Assembly: GCA_036397875.1 (NCBI GenBank)
Contig: DASWIC010000295.1
Span: forward strand, 1 to 5,491
DNA length: 5,491 bases
Reading direction: 5' to 3'
Source: SG8-41 sp036397875
Lineage (GTDB): Bacteria > Pseudomonadota > Gammaproteobacteria > Burkholderiales > SG8-41
Shown here: in pieces, positions 4,389 to 5,491 of the stretch
Layout of the letters: each line of letters starts with the position of its first letter
Numbering within the stretch: the stretch's first letter is position 1
The notes under the pieces: generated by a model
Database searches by the model: none
Seen by the model: the letters and a program-made list of their open reading frames with translations, nothing else
Told to the model about the DNA's origin: nothing
Program-made: the position numbers and the translations under genes

Positions 4389-5491
4389 ATGAACTTCGAG
4401 CTCACCCCCGAGCAGGTGGCGTTCCGCGATTCCGTGCGCGGCTTCGCCGAGAAGCACCTGCGCGCGGGCGCGCTCGCCCGCGCGCACGACCCCGCGCATC
4501 CCTGGGACGTCTCGCGCCTGCTGGCCGGGCAGGGGCTGATGGGCATCACGATGACGGAGGAGGACGGCGGACAGGGCGGCACCCTGATGGACGCGGTCCT
4601 CGCCATCGAGGCGGTGGCGCAGGCCTGCCCGAAGAGCGCCGACGTGGTGCAGGCGGGCAATTTCGGGCCGGTGCGCGTGCTTGCGGAGTACGGCACCCGC
4701 GACCAGAAGGAACGCTACCTGCGCAAGATCCTGCGTGGGGAGTCGGTGATCTGCGTCGGCATGACCGAGCCCGAAGCCGGTTCCGCGGTGACCGATCTCA
4801 GGACGACCGCCACCCCCGACGGCAGCGGCTACCGGGTGAACGGCATCAAGGTGTTCCAGACGCACGCCGCCTACGCCGAAGTCATGCTGACCTACGTGCG
4901 CTTCGGGCCGGGCGTGGACGGCATCGGCTCGGTGCTGATTCCGCGCGCTGCGCCCGGATTCCGGCAGGGCGCGCCGTCGCGGTTCGTGAACGGCGACGAA
5001 TGGGTCCAGACCTATCTCGACAACGTCTACGTCGGGCCCGAGAACGTGCTCCTCAAGGAGGGCGGCTTCAGGAAGCAGATCGCCGGCTTCAACGTCGAGC
5101 GCATCGGCAACACCGCGCGCTCGCTCGCGCTCGGGCGCTACTGCTACGAGCAGGCGCGCCAGTGGGCGCGCCAGCGCAAGCAATTCGGGCGGCTCCTCGC
5201 CGAGTTCCAGGGCATCCAGTGGAAGTTCGCCGACATGAAGGTGAAGCTCGACGCCGGGGAGCTCCTGCTCTATCGCGCCGCCGTGAACGCGGACCGGGGG
5301 CTGCCTTCGGCGGAGGAGACCGCGATCGCCAAGGCCTACTGCAACCAGGCAGGCTTCGAGTGCTGCGACGAGGCGATGCAGATCATGGGCGGCATGGGCT
5401 ATACCGAGGACACGCTGGTCGAGTGGTGCTGGCGCAAATGCCGCGGCTGGATGATCGCCGGCGGCTCGATCGAAATTCTCAAGAACCGCAT
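4389..5491 (+). CDS. Acyl-CoA dehydrogenase family protein, C-terminus cut by window edge
   Basis: The open frame gives 367 residues and continues past the right edge; most members have about 380-390, so nearly all of it is here. Family enzymes oxidise acyl-CoA to the 2,3-enoyl-CoA with FAD, passing electrons to ETF. Visible: N-terminal helical domain MNFELTPEQVAFRDSVRGFA; EDGGQGG (58-64); MTEPEAGSAVTDL (125-137), the FAD/substrate loop, with Ala133 where GSD is usual; NGIKVFQTHA (151-160); FNVERIGNTARSLALGRY (234-251); RKQFGRLLAEFQGIQWKFADM (263-283); and QIMGGMGYTEDTLVE (331-345). The EGT catalytic Glu position reads GGS (358-360), so Glu237 in NVER, which aligns with the base of isovaleryl-CoA dehydrogenase, is the likely base. 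That alignment is by eye. ATG 4389 fits the family N-terminus but lacks a Shine-Dalgarno. The substrate is unknown. Confidence 0.93.
   Translation, partial: MNFELTPEQVAFRDSVRGFAEKHLRAGALARAHDPAHPWDVSRLLAGQGLMGITMTEEDGGQGGTLMDAVLAIEAVAQACPKSADVVQAGNFGPVRVLAEYGTRDQKERYLRKILRGESVICVGMTEPEAGSAVTDLRTTATPDGSGYRVNGIKVFQTHAAYAEVMLTYVRFGPGVDGIGSVLIPRAAPGFRQGAPSRFVNGDEWVQTYLDNVYVGPENVLLKEGGFRKQIAGFNVERIGNTARSLALGRYCYEQARQWARQRKQFGRLLAEFQGIQWKFADMKVKLDAGELLLYRAAVNADRGLPSAEETAIAKAYCNQAGFECCDEAMQIMGGMGYTEDTLVEWCWRKCRGWMIAGGSIEILKNR

Noticed and set aside
4383..5183. Minus-strand open frame opposite the acyl-CoA dehydrogenase
   Set aside because: The plus strand encodes an unmistakable acyl-CoA dehydrogenase; the reverse frame is compositional.

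Overview
The window is GC-rich (about two thirds G+C by eye), densely coded bacterial DNA. Gene families and protein style suggest a proteobacterium, most likely a betaproteobacterium of the Burkholderiales type. That placement is inferred from gene content (purE/purC with a Sua5-type gene downstream, and MmgE/PrpD next to an acyl-CoA dehydrogenase), not from any marker gene.

Layout: the left half (1-2727) is a tight minus-strand operon, read right to left: purE, purC, an OsmC-family gene, a DJ-1/PfpI gene very close to isonitrile hydratase, and the start of a Sua5/YrdC-type threonylcarbamoyl-AMP synthase that runs off the left edge. Gene junctions are short: 1-nt overlap, 21 nt, 19 nt and 4 nt. 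A divergent intergenic region (2728-2876) holds a plausible sigma-70 promoter for the plus-strand right half. That half contains an MmgE/PrpD-family gene (2877-4280), a 94-bp heptamer-repeat palindrome (about 4280-4373) and an acyl-CoA dehydrogenase that runs off the right edge.

The main observation is in the OsmC-family gene. Its frame meets an in-frame TGA (919-917) exactly where OsmC/Ohr proteins carry their second active-site cysteine. The same frame then continues for 21 family-like codons to a second TGA (853-851), giving a normal 145-residue length and a 19-nt gap to the next ribosome binding site. Twenty nucleotides after the first UGA lies a perfect 7-bp hairpin with a GGUC apical loop. 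As I recall it, this is the same loop, at almost the same spacing, as the bacterial SECIS of E. coli fdhF. The best reading is a selenocysteine-containing OsmC-like peroxidase/thiol protein that a standard gene caller would truncate to 123 residues. A nonsense mutation or sequencing error cannot be excluded from the window, and no sel genes are visible here.

Functionally, the left operon mixes purine biosynthesis (PurE, PurC), tRNA modification (Sua5) and two small stress/detoxification enzymes that occupy the place where purK might be expected. The right half looks like acyl/organic-acid catabolism with unresolved substrates.
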